NCBI GenBank assembly: GCA_002197995.1 | Contig: NGZR01000001.1 | Location: forward strand, 13,349,501 to 13,413,500 | Origin: Gaeumannomyces sp. JS-464 | Lineage: Eukaryota; Ascomycota; Sordariomycetes; Magnaporthales; Magnaporthaceae | DNA: 64,000 nucleotides | Direction: 5' to 3' | In this document: in pieces, positions 32,556 through 45,049 of the stretch | How the letters are laid out: the number at the start of each line of letters is the position of its first letter | Numbering within the stretch: the first letter of the stretch is position 1 | Notes under the pieces: generated by a model | What the model was told of the DNA's origin: nothing | Databases searched by the model: none | Seen by the model: only the letters and a program-made list of their open reading frames with translations | Program-made: the position numbers and the translations under genes

Positions 32556-34559
32556 AACTTTTATTTTCGGCCTTTTACGAAAAGCTACAAAACGAAGTTA
32601 AAAACGAGCTCGCAAAAATTAAACAACTCGAGTTTTTATCGAAATACATTAAAAAAGCAGTTTAAATTAACAACTAACTATACAAACGACGATAAATAAA
32701 AAAATAATCGCTAAAAGTTAAAAGTTTCCAAAAATTTAATTAAAGTAAAAAAAAAGTATTAACGCTAAAAAAGCACGGCGTATAAAGCTTATTTAAAACT
32801 TATAAACTTTATTATTAAAGCAGCATATTACGAAAAGGATAAAAAAAGTTTCGATTTAATATTAAAAACGGGAAATGCTTTAAATGCGAACAATTTAAAC
32901 ACATTAAAAAACACTGTTTTTAACTAGCTAAATAAAATAGCAAATAAATAGTAATAATTTACTAATAAAAAATAAAAAAAATTTGTATTTAAAACGCATT
33001 TTTAATTAAACGGTTATTATAACGATTTATACGAAATATACCAATCGGATAAAAACGGATTAAAATAATACCCCCGATTAAAAGTTACCGTTATAATACG
33101 ACGAACTTTCGCAAAATTAAACATTTAAAAAGCTTTTATTTAAATTAAAATCCAAAACGTGAAAAAAAACTAATATAAGTATTTTAAAAAACCAAAACTT
33201 ATTAAGTTTACGAAAAAAAAAGTGGAAAAAATATCCGTTTAACAAGTAGTGCGATAGCGGGAAAAAAGGATATTTTTACTATTAAAAACTTAAATAAAAA
33301 GCATAACTTTATTAAATACCTCGGAAAAAAAGTTAAATAAACCTTTTAAAAGTTTTACAAAGGTTTAAAAAACGCCGAATAATAAACACCACGGCGTTAA
33401 GTAAAATGGGTTATAAAAAGCTACGAAATAAACGATAAACCTTCGAAATACGATTAATAAAACACGATAAATTTGTTAAAACTTAAAAAAATCGAAAAAT
33501 TATTAAGTAATTACATTTAATGCAGCGTGTAATAACTAGTTGAAAAACGCGAAAAAAAACTAAATTGGTTTCTAATAACAAACACGCGTTCGTATAATAA
33601 ATTTTAGTGGAAAAGTTTTCGAAAAACGAAATTTAACAAAAAGCTTAACTTGTTAAAAATAATAACGAAAACCTATTAAATTGGTTTATAAACGTTTAAT
33701 ATATTACGTATTACGAAATAATACAGAAAATAACGCAAAAAAATTAACGAAAAAAAACTTGACAAGTTTATAACGGGAAATTATAAAAACGTGGTTTTAA
33801 TAAAAAACGGCTATAAGCAGCTTTTTTAAGCAAATTGCTTTTATAACGATTGCTTTTCGCATTTAGGAAAAAAGCTAAAATACGATTAGTTTTTATAAAA
33901 ACAACGTAAAAATTAACCACGTGCAAAAGTACGAAAATAATATTAACTTTTATAATAAAAAATTAATATAAGCAATTACGAGTAAAATTTCGTAATTTTC
34001 GAGCTTTTAATTTTTTACCCGATAATTTGCGTTATTAAAATGCTCGAATAGCACAAATGCTTAAACGAAAATGCAAAGTTTACATGCATTAAAAAGCTAA
34101 AGCTTAAATAAACGGGTAAATTTAAAACGTACAGCGAAAATATAATACGAAAAACGGATAAACTTTTAAAACTTTAAAGTTAAAAAACTAAACTAACCAC
34201 CGCGAAAAAAGCACGAAGTAAAATATTACCGTAAAAAACCTTAGTAAAAACTAATACGGCAAAAGTTAAAAGCTAACATTTAATATTATTAATAAAAATT
34301 AACGAACGACTAGTACTTATTATAATTAATAACGGAGTATAAAGGAATTTTATTTTATTAACGGCGGTAAAAAAATGGAAATTTACCACGTAAAAAAAAG
34401 TTTTCGTATTAACTTTATAATTTGAAAAAAAAAAACGGGTTTCGTACAATTAAAACGTTATTATTTAAAAAAACCGATTATTTATAATAATAATCGAACT
34501 TTAAAAAAAAAACTATTGCTTTAAATATTACTAACATAAGGAAATAAAACGTGGTTTTT
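32556..34559 (+). pseudogene. Gypsy element F, gag/protease fragment
   Basis: Plus strand, one phase with TAA/TAG interruptions. It shows a gag C-terminal part similar in layout to family X gag (a segment reading INNQLYKRR after Gln restoration of one stop is suggested), then an intact CX2CX4HX4C knuckle at 32876-32917 (CFKCEQFKHIKKHC). Downstream to 34559 it should cover protease, but no catalytic triplet is readable. It differs from X in the knuckle and is cut off by the repeat starting near 34560. Confidence 0.55.
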
Positions 34560-34637
34560 ATTCGTGGCAATTGTGCTAGTACCGGTTTTTAAAGTAAAAA
34601 GGCTTTCGGGTATATTGTTATCTTAAAAGCTGTTTAT
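34560..34637 (+). repeat. LTR-like repeat L3, left copy, first part
   Basis: Matches 58692-58770 (TACCGGTTTTTAAAG, then GGCTTTCGGGTATATTGTTA). It is interrupted at 34637 by the gypsy element 34638-51554 and resumes at 51555. Confidence 0.7.
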
Positions 34638-34921
34638 TATCACGGGGTAAGCCGAAAGCCTGTACGAGGTAATTACGATAACCGTAAACGGTAATTAAAG
34701 GTTAAAAGCTTATATTGCTATAAGGTAAATACGACAACTTTAGCTTGTTCCGGCAATTTAAAAATTGCCTTTTACAAGCTGCCTAAGTAGCGTGGCCCTC
34801 CTTAAGCCCCCTATTACGTGCTTAGGGTGCCTTAAGCTTTTACGTAGCTCGGGCCCGTAAACAAGGCTAAAGCTTTTTGCTATAGCGGTAACCCGCCACT
34901 ATTACGGCGAGCCTCCTTACA
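34638..34921 (-). repeat. 3' LTR of element 34638-51554, with adjacent polypurine tract
   Basis: 284 bp from TATCACGGGG (from TGTTACGGGG) to CCTTACA. Aligns with 51280-51554 apart from two small gaps near the end. The minus strand just right of it (34938-34922) reads AAAAAGGGGATAA, a polypurine tract. Confidence 0.88.
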
Positions 34922-37500
34922 TTATCCCCTTTTTAAAGCATTAACGTTTTGGCAATGCCTATTAGCGAAATGGTCGCGTTAAAGCTTGGTCGGTTTATAG
35001 CGAGTTAACGGGCAAGCCAAATTTGTTAATACCTTTACCATTTATGGTAAATGGTTTTTTAATAATGTAAAAGTGCGAATAGCTTTTTTAGTAAAATGCT
35101 AGTAAGGTTTATAGGTTTTAGTAACGTTTTTAGTAGCGTTAGCTGTGTAAAGCTGGTAACGGTTAAAGTAAAAGCGGTTTTGCCGGTAAACCTTTTGTGT
35201 TTTTTCGGCCGGCCGGCGTTGTTTTCCTTCCTTTTAACAATATAATTAACAACGACGATTAAACGCCGTTAATTATTACTTTATTTCTTTTGCTTTCGCA
35301 TTGCTTATTTACTTATAAAGCTCGCGCTTTTAACGCATAAAAGCCTGCATTTGCTTTTTAAAATTAGCGCTTTTTTTTTCCCGCAATTTTTTTGCGCTTT
35401 TTGCTTAGCCCGAATTTAAGCTTTTTCCAATTGCGGTTGCGGTTTTAATTACGCTTAATTACGTTTCCTTTTCCAATTGCGATCGCGGTTATACGTTTTT
35501 GTCCTTCTTTCCGGCTCGCTCGTTTCGAGCGTACGTTAACCCGATTTTACCGCAAAATTATATTTTACAACGTTACTATTAACAAGGCATTTCGCCGTCG
35601 CCTTTTCGCTTTTAACGATATAAAGCGGGCGATTGTAATTAGCCTTACGAAGGAAAGTTTTTACCATTTTGCCGACCATAGCATTTTTAAAAAAATCCGC
35701 TTTTTTTTTGCCATTCCGCTTTCCGGTTTAGCTTTAATTTGGACTTTTAAAACATTTTCGTTACTAATATACCCCGTTAGCGTTATTCGTTAGTTTAACG
35801 AGTTTAACGATTTCGCCGATAAAAAGCATCGTTTCGCTTTGCGCTTTTTTGCAAAAAAGGACCGTTAACGAGTTTAAATTGCTTTTATTATAGTACGATG
35901 GCTTTTAATAATATTCGACGCCTTTTTTTTATAGCAATTGCTATATGGCCGACTTTTTTCGGGGTGGGACGCATTTTAAACACGATTTGGTATATATTAC
36001 CGGCATTATTAAAGCAAACCGCTGCTTTCGGTGCATTTACCGGGGTTAAGTTTATCGTTTTTTATTTCAGGGTTTCCTTTTTAACATCGATTTAGGTTTG
36101 TTAAAAATATGCTAGTAAATGTATAGTAATTTACCAAATTTTTCGGTAAGTTTATTACGCGGTTTCGCTTTTTTTAATTTGTTTTTATAAAAAAACTTTT
36201 ATAATTCCTCCGTTACGATTTATCTTTTAATTTGTTGTGGTTTTTTTATTTTATAACCGATAATGGTCGGATTTTTATTAAATCCGCCTTTTTAACTTTA
36301 ACAAAGCGTTTATATCGCCATTTTTTTTAAAAGTTCGACAATTATAATTTGTACCATTTTTTAACGTTTTAAAACCTGTTTATAAGTGTTTAATACCACC
36401 GGTTGCTCGCGAAAAGGCATGCATTTACGGCGTATCCGGGGGTGTATATTCGGCACGCTTTTTATAGCAAATTTACCGAAGTTAACGAAGTATTAACTCG
36501 GATAAGCCAATTTTTTTTTAAGGTTAAGCTTTGGTTATAACTCGCGCTAATTAAAAATTGCGTTTTGTGCTTTTTTATAAAATCGTGCTTAACTCGGCTA
36601 TTAACGGTATTCGTTTTTTCTAATTTCCGAAGTTATAGTAAAAGGTTTTAACGAGGGTTAAGCTTTCGACCTTTCGGACGAGGAGTTTAAAAAAGGTTTA
36701 AATTGCGAAGTGAAAATTAAGTTTAATAACGTATTATTATTCGTTAATATTAATAGCAACCCGACTTTATCCTAAATCGTTAAAACTTAAGTTATAATTC
36801 GATTTGCTAATAATTCGAAGCTTAAAAAGGGAAATGATAATAATAAAAACTTTTTTATCGAAATACGGTTGTTAAACGTTAAGTAAAAGCCAGGGATTTT
36901 TCGGCGGTTTTAAACTTTTATTTTCCTTTTTTTTCACTTTTTACTTTTTTTTAGCTTTGGAATAAGGTTATTTTATTTGCGGTGCGTTTTGCGCTTTTTT
37001 TAAAAATAGCTTTTAATTAGCTTTTATGCGTTATTTAAATGTTTTTCCGGTTTTTATATGTTATACTTTGCCGGCCATTTTGCTTATTTTACTAAAAACA
37101 AGCGGGATTCGTTTTGCTTTTGCATATTAACCACGTTTTTTACTTTCCACTTTTCGGTTTTCTTTTTTAAATTTGAAAAGGCGGAATTGGAAACCCGAGG
37201 TTTAAAATCGTTTTACGGTTTTAATAAAACGACGAAAAAAACGTTATATAATCGATTATAATTGGCCGGCAGTTAAACTTTACAAGTAAAACTTTTTACC
37301 CTTTTTATAATAAGTATACGAATATATATAAGTGCGAGTTTGCGTTTTTGTTTTAAACCGAAAGTTTCGAATAAATAATTTAACGATTTATCCTTTTTAA
37401 TATTTTTAAGGTTATCGTTTTTAGTTATAGTACCGGCGTTAAGCTTTTATTACTTAAGCATAATTCGTTCGTATGTTAATTTTAATCCAACGAATGTAAT
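34922..37500. other. 3' portion of element 34638-51554, no recognised protein
   Basis: About 2.5 kb beyond the integrase. AT-rich with runs of T. Several short openings (35898-36095 and 37058-37261, plus strand) show no family features. It may include a decayed integrase C-terminus or chromodomain, but nothing is readable. Confidence 0.4.
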
Positions 37501-40500
37501 ATAGCCTTTTTAGCATTCCCTAAACTTTAATTTCCTTTAAATTTGCTATAATTTTACATATGCGTGGGTTAAAACCATATAAAACCTCGAAAAGGCTAAT
37601 TTTAATAGTTTTGTATTTTGCGTTATTATAAGCGAATTCGGCTTTATATAATACCGTTATTTAGCCGAACTTTTCCCGGTTAATAAACGTTTGCAAATAA
37701 TACGTTAACGTTTGGTAAATACGTTTAGTTTAACCGTCGGTTTAAAAATGGAACGTAATGGATAGCTAACGAGCGGATTAAAGCGCTTTTTTATACTTAA
37801 TTTAAAAATAACGAGTAAATAGCGAGTTTCGGTTATTTACGATGCTTTTAAAAGTGCCGAATTAGCATTTAACGTATTATTATAGCATTTAAACAAAGGA
37901 AAAAGCCGAAATTGTTTTCCGCACCGGGATAAATTTAGCGTATTTAGTAAAACGGTTTACCATTACAAGCATTGCATCGTACGTTTAATTTATAAACGTT
38001 AAACATTTTAATAACCCTGTAATAAAATTTAAATTAATTTTTTAAAAAAGGTATTCGGGTAATAAAAGTGGTTAAAGTTCGCTATAAGGTTTATGCTTTA
38101 GCATTTTCGCTTTTTAATATGCTTAATAAAAGCGGACGTATTTCGCGATATTTTTATTTACGTTTTCCTAATAAAATTTGCGTTTAATTAGTTCCACTGT
38201 TTTATGTATTCCGAAATGCCTTATTCGGGAATCGTTATAATGTTATGCTATAATTTAAGCTTAAAATGCCTTTTAAACGGGAATTACTAAGCGTTTTCGG
38301 AAATATAAAACTCCGTTTTCGTTTATATGGTATTTTTTATAAAGGTTTCGGCTTTTCCTAGCTTTATCGCTTTTATAAGCGGCATCGCATCTTTGCGCGG
38401 CATCGCGGCTTTACGCGGTATCGCTTTTTTTAACGGCATCGCGACTTTGCACGGCATCGCGACTTTGCATAGCATCGCGACTTTGCACGGTATCGCTTTT
38501 TTTAACGGTATCGCGACTTTGCACGGCATCGCTTCTTTTAACGGTATTGCGATTTTGTACGGCATCGCGACTTTGTACGGCATTATTTGTCTTAACGGCA
38601 TTACGGTTTCGCGTGGTATCGCTTTTTTAACGGCATCGCTATTATACGCGGCTTTACGTTTTTGCCTAGCATCGCTTTTTTAACAGTATTACGGCTTTAC
38701 GCGGTATCGCTTTTACGAGCGGGTTAATTTTTTAAGATTCCGGCACCGTTTTTTATTAAAGCACGCAATGCGATAACCTTTTTTTTGCGTTTGTAACCGT
38801 TTAACCAATTGGTATATTGTTTAACTTAGTTTGTTAATTTTAACCGTTTCGTTTTTTATTAATTCGATAATAATAAAGCGAAAAAGCAGTTGGTTATAAA
38901 TAACGCTTTTAGCTTTAAGCTTTTTTACTAGCAGTTTTTTTTTGCCCGGGGCTAAGCTATCGCTAACCTTTTTAAGTTACCTTTTAAGCTAGGTTTTATT
39001 TGCCACTTTCGTTTTTTTTCGCGAATAAAAGCTGCGATAAAAATTTGCATGGCTATTTGCAATTTAAACCGTGGAAATTAGTTACTTTCGGCGACTTTTA
39101 AACGTGCCCGTTTTAAGCGAGGTTTTAACGGTATTTGCTTTTCGTTTTTCCTTTTTATAAAAGCATTAACCCGGGATAAATAGTTTAAAAGGTTAACGTT
39201 ATAACTATTCCTTTTTAAGCGGGCGCGTTGCTTTTTTTGCGGGTCGCGGCCCCGGATTGGAATATTTTTTTACAGTTTGGATATATTGTTTTTTAACTTT
39301 AAGCAACTTTTTTAATTGTTAATGCAGCTTTATTAGGTTAATTTATTTAGCAAATGCGGCAGCAAATTTAATTTGGCCGCGAATAATAGGACGACGTTTT
39401 TGTATATAATTTTTCCTTTTATATAATTTAGCTTTTTGGATAAACCATTTACGAGGTTAATTTTGCCCGACTTATGTTTAATATTAAAGTTAAACTGGGA
39501 TAACCGGTACACTTATCGCGTTAACCTGCTTCGAAAGTTTTTAACCGGGGTTTAAATTACTTTTTTTAACGCTTAATGGTCCGTTAAAACGGTAAACACT
39601 TTAAATGCGCCTTTTAAATATTAGCGTTAATATTTAAAAAATTTAATAATGGTTAATAATTTTTGCTATCCTATAGCCTACTTTTATTTGCGTTTGTTAA
39701 TTTGCAAAAGTAAAAAGCTATAAAGTGCTATCGCTTATCCGTTAGCTAAAATAGTATATTAAAAATGGCTTTAATAAAAGCGTTCGTTTTATTGTGTTTT
39801 TCTAGTTAAGTTTTAATGCTTAAAAATTATTACGTTTTTTAAACGCCGTTTTAAACCTTTCGAAAGCTCGGGCTATTATAAGTAGCTAGTTAAACATTTT
39901 TTTCTTTTTCCCATTTTAATTGCTTTTTAACAGCTCCGTTATCGGAGCGATTATTTAGAAATAGCTAAAGATAAATTTGCGGTAAAAGTTCGCGAATTTT
40001 AAAAACATTTAAATATTTTTATAGGATTTTAAAGGTTGCTATTTTTAAATCGCTTTAATGCGTTTAGGGTTTATAAAAACACTTTCCCGAAATACGCGGA
40101 ATTTTAAAAAATTAACGTGATTTTTAAAAAACTCGCATTTGGATTGCTTCGCGTATAGCTTATATAATTAAAACCTATTTAAGATTTGTTTTATATATTG
40201 CTCGTGCTTTTTTTTTATTTAAAAAAACATAATAATATCGTTAAGGTATATTACGCAAATGTAATCGATAAAGTTTGCTAATGTTCGGTATATATAGGTT
40301 TAAAAAATGGACGAAGCTTAATTAGTTCGAATAGCATTACGGTATATTTAAACAGCTTATATTTAATATGGAATGCTGTTTTTCACTTATTTTCCAATCG
40401 AATGCGAATGCTATAATAAGTATCTCGTAAGTTTAACTTGGAAAACCATTTGGCTTTTGCCAATTTATTTATTAAATCGGATATAAAAGGTAATAAGTAG

Positions 40501-41300
40501 CGGTTTTTGCGCGTAATTCGGTTTAAAGCTCGGTAATCGATATATAATCGTAAAAATCCGTTTTTTTTAAGTACGAATAGCATTAAAAAGCCCGCGTTTG
40601 CTTTTAAAAAGGTAATTTTTCCTAACGCGAAGTTTTTTTTAAAGTACTTTTTTAATACTGCTATTTATTTTTCCGAAGTTAAGTATAAAGCTTTTATAAA
40701 AAGTTTAACTTTTTTTTTTAATTTAATAGCATATTTGGCTTTTTCCAATAGCGGGAGCTTTTTCGCTTTCGTATTAAAAAATACGTTAGCATATGCTTGC
40801 AATCGAAAGTTAAACGGCTTTGTTAACTTTTTTTCGTTTTTTTCGTTTAACGTAAAAATTGCCGGCTTATAAATGTTTAATTAATAGTAAACGGTTGTTA
40901 TACATCCTATTACCGCTTTCGTAAATTGGACTTAATATGCTAAGGATTTTACCGTTATAATAACAGCTTATTCGCTTAATTCGAGCATTTAGGCAATATT
41001 AAACTCCTATAATTAATCGGCATTAAATAGGTTAATACTTTTTTCCACTATCGTCGGGCGTTTTAAAAAGATGTTTAAAGCGTTAACGCTTTTTCAAATA
41101 GCGTAAAAAAGCGCCGTAATATCCCGCTTTTAGCTTTTTTTATTTTATGCTTTTAACGTGATTTAATACGTTTTATAGCATTTAATAGGCGCATTTTACA
41201 CGCCGATTAGCTCGAGTAATAGCATACATGCTGTTAGGACTTTATACTTCCGAACGAACTTATAATTTATTATATTAGCCGTTACGCTCGTATTAAAGTT
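37500..41300 (-). pseudogene. pol of element 34638-51554
   Basis: RT at 40383-40583 is the cleanest piece: LFVLKKNGFLRLYIDYRALN, then NRYLLPFI and AKWFSKLNLRDTYY. The YLDD box follows near 40225-40290 as CVIYLNDIIMFF (first Asp now Asn). RNase H lies about 39300-39800. The integrase zinc-binding region at 38100-38300 reads HFGIHKTVELIKRKFY, and the core end near 37690-37750 reads TDG, stop, TKRIYQTLTYYLQTFI. Between RNase H and integrase lies an 18-bp tandem repeat. Stops elsewhere are TAA/TAG. Confidence 0.8.
38323..38720 (-). repeat. 18-bp tandem repeat coding a hexapeptide in the RNase H-integrase linker
   Basis: About 19 imperfect units related to GGCATCGCGACTTTGCAC. On the pol strand they code MPCKVA-type hexads (MPYKVA, IPLKKA, MPRKDA), open for 92 codons over 38323-38601. 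They sit just before the integrase zinc-binding region. The other strand is also open (38327-38683) because each unit lacks stops in both. Possibly a flexible basic linker. Confidence 0.75.
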
Positions 41301-41559
41301 TATTAGCATTTTAGCTAGTCGTTTTATAGTTTAAACATTTATACCCGTTTAAAAAAGTAATTATACCCTTTTATATTTAAAATATCGAAACCGCGAAAGT
41401 AAAAGTTATTTAACGGTTAAACTCGTTTCCCGATTTAAAATTCGAGTCGAATTGCGATTAATGGTTTTCGTTTCGCGTTAAAACGCGCTCGTTTTTATTA
41501 CTATCGCTAATAGCGCGGTTGTAATCGAATTTCTCGTTATTAAAGTAATAAGCGTCGAT

Positions 41560-43000
41560 TGCTTTTACCTTTTTGGGTTTAAAATAGCAGTCGGCCGTTT
41601 AGTGGCTTAATTGTCCGTAGTTATTACAATTACCGGGCTTTTAACCCGAGTGGTTTAGTTTTCCGGCTTTGCCGTTATAGCCTTACGATTATTTCGTTTA
41701 AAAGCGTGTTAGGTTTGGAAAAACGAAGGTTTCCCGTTTTTTAGTTATAACGGCGGGAGTTTTGCCGTTTTAAGTCGAAGCGGCGCGAATTGTCCCGTTT
41801 TTTATATCGGCGTTTTTCCCGCCGATTTAAGCGTTCGTTTTTATCGTTCCTTTTTTAAGCCTAATACCTGGATATTCGTTACTTTTAATAGGATTTTTAA
41901 TAAAAATGATAATCGAACGTTTTTGCGTTGGATTTGCTTTTTTTTACGGCCTATTTCCTTTCCGCGGCATTAGCGACGTTTTAAAAAGTGTGTTAATTAA
42001 TTTGCGCGTTTGCTATTAATTTATTTTACAGCTAATTTTGCAAATAAAAAAAAAACCTTTTCGATAATCGAAATGGTTATTAAAAGTCCGTTTATAAGGT
42101 TTCGGGTGCGATTTTTTAAGCTAATATTTGTTATTTGGTTAAAAACGATACCGGAAAGTCGTAATATTTTTAATATAATTGCTTATAAGTAATTTAGCTT
42201 TAATAAATTTAAATGGTTAAATTTATTGGTTTTTTTTCCAAATAATTAACGAAATTGGTTTATATTTACTATTAGGATTGCGTAAACCCGTATACCCCTT
42301 TCGTATAAGTTTTTCAATTCGTAATTACTTTGTAATGCAATTAAAGCATTATTTAAATAATTTGCATTTATTTAAAAATTTTATTATATAACGCGTTTTT
42401 TTCGCTAATATTTTAAATTTAATTTCGAATTTCCGAAAAAAAAGCGTAAAATTTTAAAATTTTTACGCTATATTTTAAAAGTTTTATATAACGGGTAAAA
42501 AGTGTGTAATTTTTGTTTTTAACGAAAAGGATTTTTTTTAAAAGGTTAGCAAATTGTAAACTTCCGTTTCGAAAGTTTTGCGTATTACAATTGCGGTTTT
42601 TCGGGAAATGTAAACGCCGGTTCGTTAAAAGTTCCCGTTTTTTCCTACCCCGGTAATTGTAATATAATGCCCCCGAAGCGCGGAATTCCGCGTGTTGGGT
42701 AAAACGCGAAAAGTTACGAAAACGAAGCTAATTGCGTTTTAAAAAACGAGCTTTACGCGTGGTTAACTCCTTTTAACGGTACTTTTAATAGCGTTCCTTT
42801 TTATGCTTATATTTCGGTAACCGTAAGTTTAACGCGATCGTTTCGCGGTTTTTAACAAAATTAAATCGCGATAATCGTTATAAATTCGGTTATCGTCGGT
42901 TTCGTTACGAACGTAGTCGTTTTCGGAGGTATCGTTTTAACTTAACTTTTTTAACAAAAAGGTAAGCGGATTCGAAGCGTAGTTCCGCTTTCGGAAACTA
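41560..43000 (-). pseudogene. gag of element 34638-51554
   Basis: Recognised by a zinc knuckle on the minus strand at about 41585-41630: CNNYGQLSH, stop, TADC, which is CX2CX4HX4C with the second Cys now Tyr. It lies upstream of RT on the same strand, as gag should. The remainder up to the nested insertion at 43218 is too decayed to read. Confidence 0.6.
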
Positions 43001-43217
43001 CGATGCATTTGGTTTATAAGGTTTTCCAAAGCGTAATTGCTTTTTTGCTTAAAAAGGTTTCGAAATTCTTCTTCGAGCTTCGAAAAAATCGCGGGTTAAC
43101 GACGTACCGTTTGCAAGCGAGTATTAGGTCGCGCTAAAGCACGAAGCAGCGGCTTTTCTTAGGTTGCCGTACCCGGCGTCGTGTTCGATTAACCGTTTGC
43201 GTTTATAACAAACGGCT

Positions 43218-43397
43218 TATTACGGAGCGATCCCCAGCCACCACCCAGCCATTACCTAATGTTACGGAGCGATCTTTAGCCACTACCTAGCTTATATATA
43301 TACGGCTTTCCGCCATTAAATAAATGGAAGTTTTTTCCTTTCCCTCCTCGCGCAACAATAAGCTTTTTTCCTAGCACCAAAATGTTGCACTGTAATA
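43218..43397 (+). repeat. 5' LTR (180 bp) with internal 42-bp direct repeat
   Basis: TATTACGGAG to CACTGTAATA. The first 84 bp are two tandem copies of a 42-bp unit beginning TGTTACGGAGCGATC, so the LTR terminus itself is duplicated. A TATATATA stretch near 43294 may be the promoter. Confidence 0.88.
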
Positions 43398-43419
43398 ATT
43401 TATTGCGCCATTTTCCAAA

Positions 43420-45000
43420 AACCGGTCGAAGCCGACCGCTTTTTGCCAGGACCAAAACGTAACACACCACGAAACTATAAACAAAATTACGAAGCATTAC
43501 CAAAAAACCGACGGCGAACCGACAGCCACCTACCAAAACTTTCAAAATAACCAAAAGCCACCCATATAACGAACAAGGCTTTAAACAGCGGAGCCGCATT
43601 ATAAAGCAAGCGGAGCTTTAGCGAATTTTTCGCCGAATTCCTTGCTTTAATAACCCTAATTCGAGGGGCAAAAAAAGCGAGCATAACAGCTTTTATCGGC
43701 GTTATTAGCGGTTTTAAACAAACAATAAACCAAATAAACGCCATCCTATTAAAATTAAATAGCGGCGTAAATAATTTGCTTATTACCAATGTTACTACCA
43801 AAAACAGCCTAAACCAAATGTCGGCAGCGCATTAAACCGCACTAGCCGATATAAAACGAAAAATGGCTAAAAGCGCTAAACTAAAGGAAAATAAGCGGGA
43901 AGCGAACGCGTTGGAAAAAGCGGTAATAGCCCGGCTTTAAAAAGCGCGGGATAGGATTATAATTTTTAAAGCATAATAAAAACAAAGGCGGGAACCTGGC
44001 TATCGAAAGTCGACCCGTTACGAAAACCTTTTTAGCCCAAAAACGCATACACCAGCTATTAGCAAAGCATTTACACCTACATTTAACGCTAATTTCCCAC
44101 CGACCAGCGCTTTTTTATTAACTACCGGGGAAACGGCGGCTTTTCGACTTAAAGCTTATAACCCCCTAACGTTCGCAAAGGAGCAGCTTTTATCCGAAGC
44201 ACGATAAAAGGCTTACGAGTTTTAAAAAGCCTAATTACAAACCAAGTTCGCGCTAAACGAACCAGCGTTTTTAAAAAACGAAAAAAAGGTGTTATACGCC
44301 GGGCAATTCCTCGCGGGACAAGCGTATAACCTAGTTAAAAGCAAAATACCCACCGACGATAACCCGTCGCCCAAATAAATCCATACCATCGCCGACCTAT
44401 TTCGCACTTTTAATCCGGTATATATTACGGCCGACGCGGCATAAGCGGCCCGACGGCATTTCGCCAGCTTTAAATAAGGAAAAAGCTTTTTCGGAGATTT
44501 TATTAACGAATTCCACCGTTTCGCCGACCTATACGATATAACTAATGCATAACTAGTAAAAGCTTTAAAAAAAAAAGTTAATAGCGAATTTAGCAAATTG
44601 CTCCGCCCTATTTTCCCATTATTACGACCAGCTTTTAACGCATTTAACAAATGGGTAGCACTATTTTGCGATTTATTTAACAATATCGCCGACTATACTT
44701 ATCGCTAGCGGAATTACAATTAAACGCTTTAAAACCGCCCGGGTTCGCAGTAGGATACGGCGCACAGCGGCGACCTTATAAACCTTAACAAAGTTAGCAC
44801 TAAAAGCCGCCCTTTTATTACGTTAGTAAAAAAGAACCGGCGCATAGCCCAAAACCTTTATTTTTATTGCGGAAAGGAAGGACATATATCCCGCGCATGC
44901 CTTACGAAAACCAGCGGAATACCGGCGAAAAAAGAGTAAACTTTACGTTAAAACGCACGCGAAACATTCGAAGGCAACCATTTTAAACAAATATAAAAAG
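43420..45000 (+). pseudogene. gag of element 43218-51242
   Basis: The zinc knuckle near 44860-44905 reads YFYCGKEGHISRAC, CX2CX4HX4C with the first Cys changed to Tyr (TGT to TAT). The upstream plus-strand frame is interrupted by TAA/TAG. Minus-strand openings of 104-150 codons (43276, 43487, 44231) are shadows of this gag. Confidence 0.7.
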
Positions 45001-45049
45001 AGTTTTTTTTAGCTTTATAAGTTTTAATATAACTTTTTTCTTTTTTACA

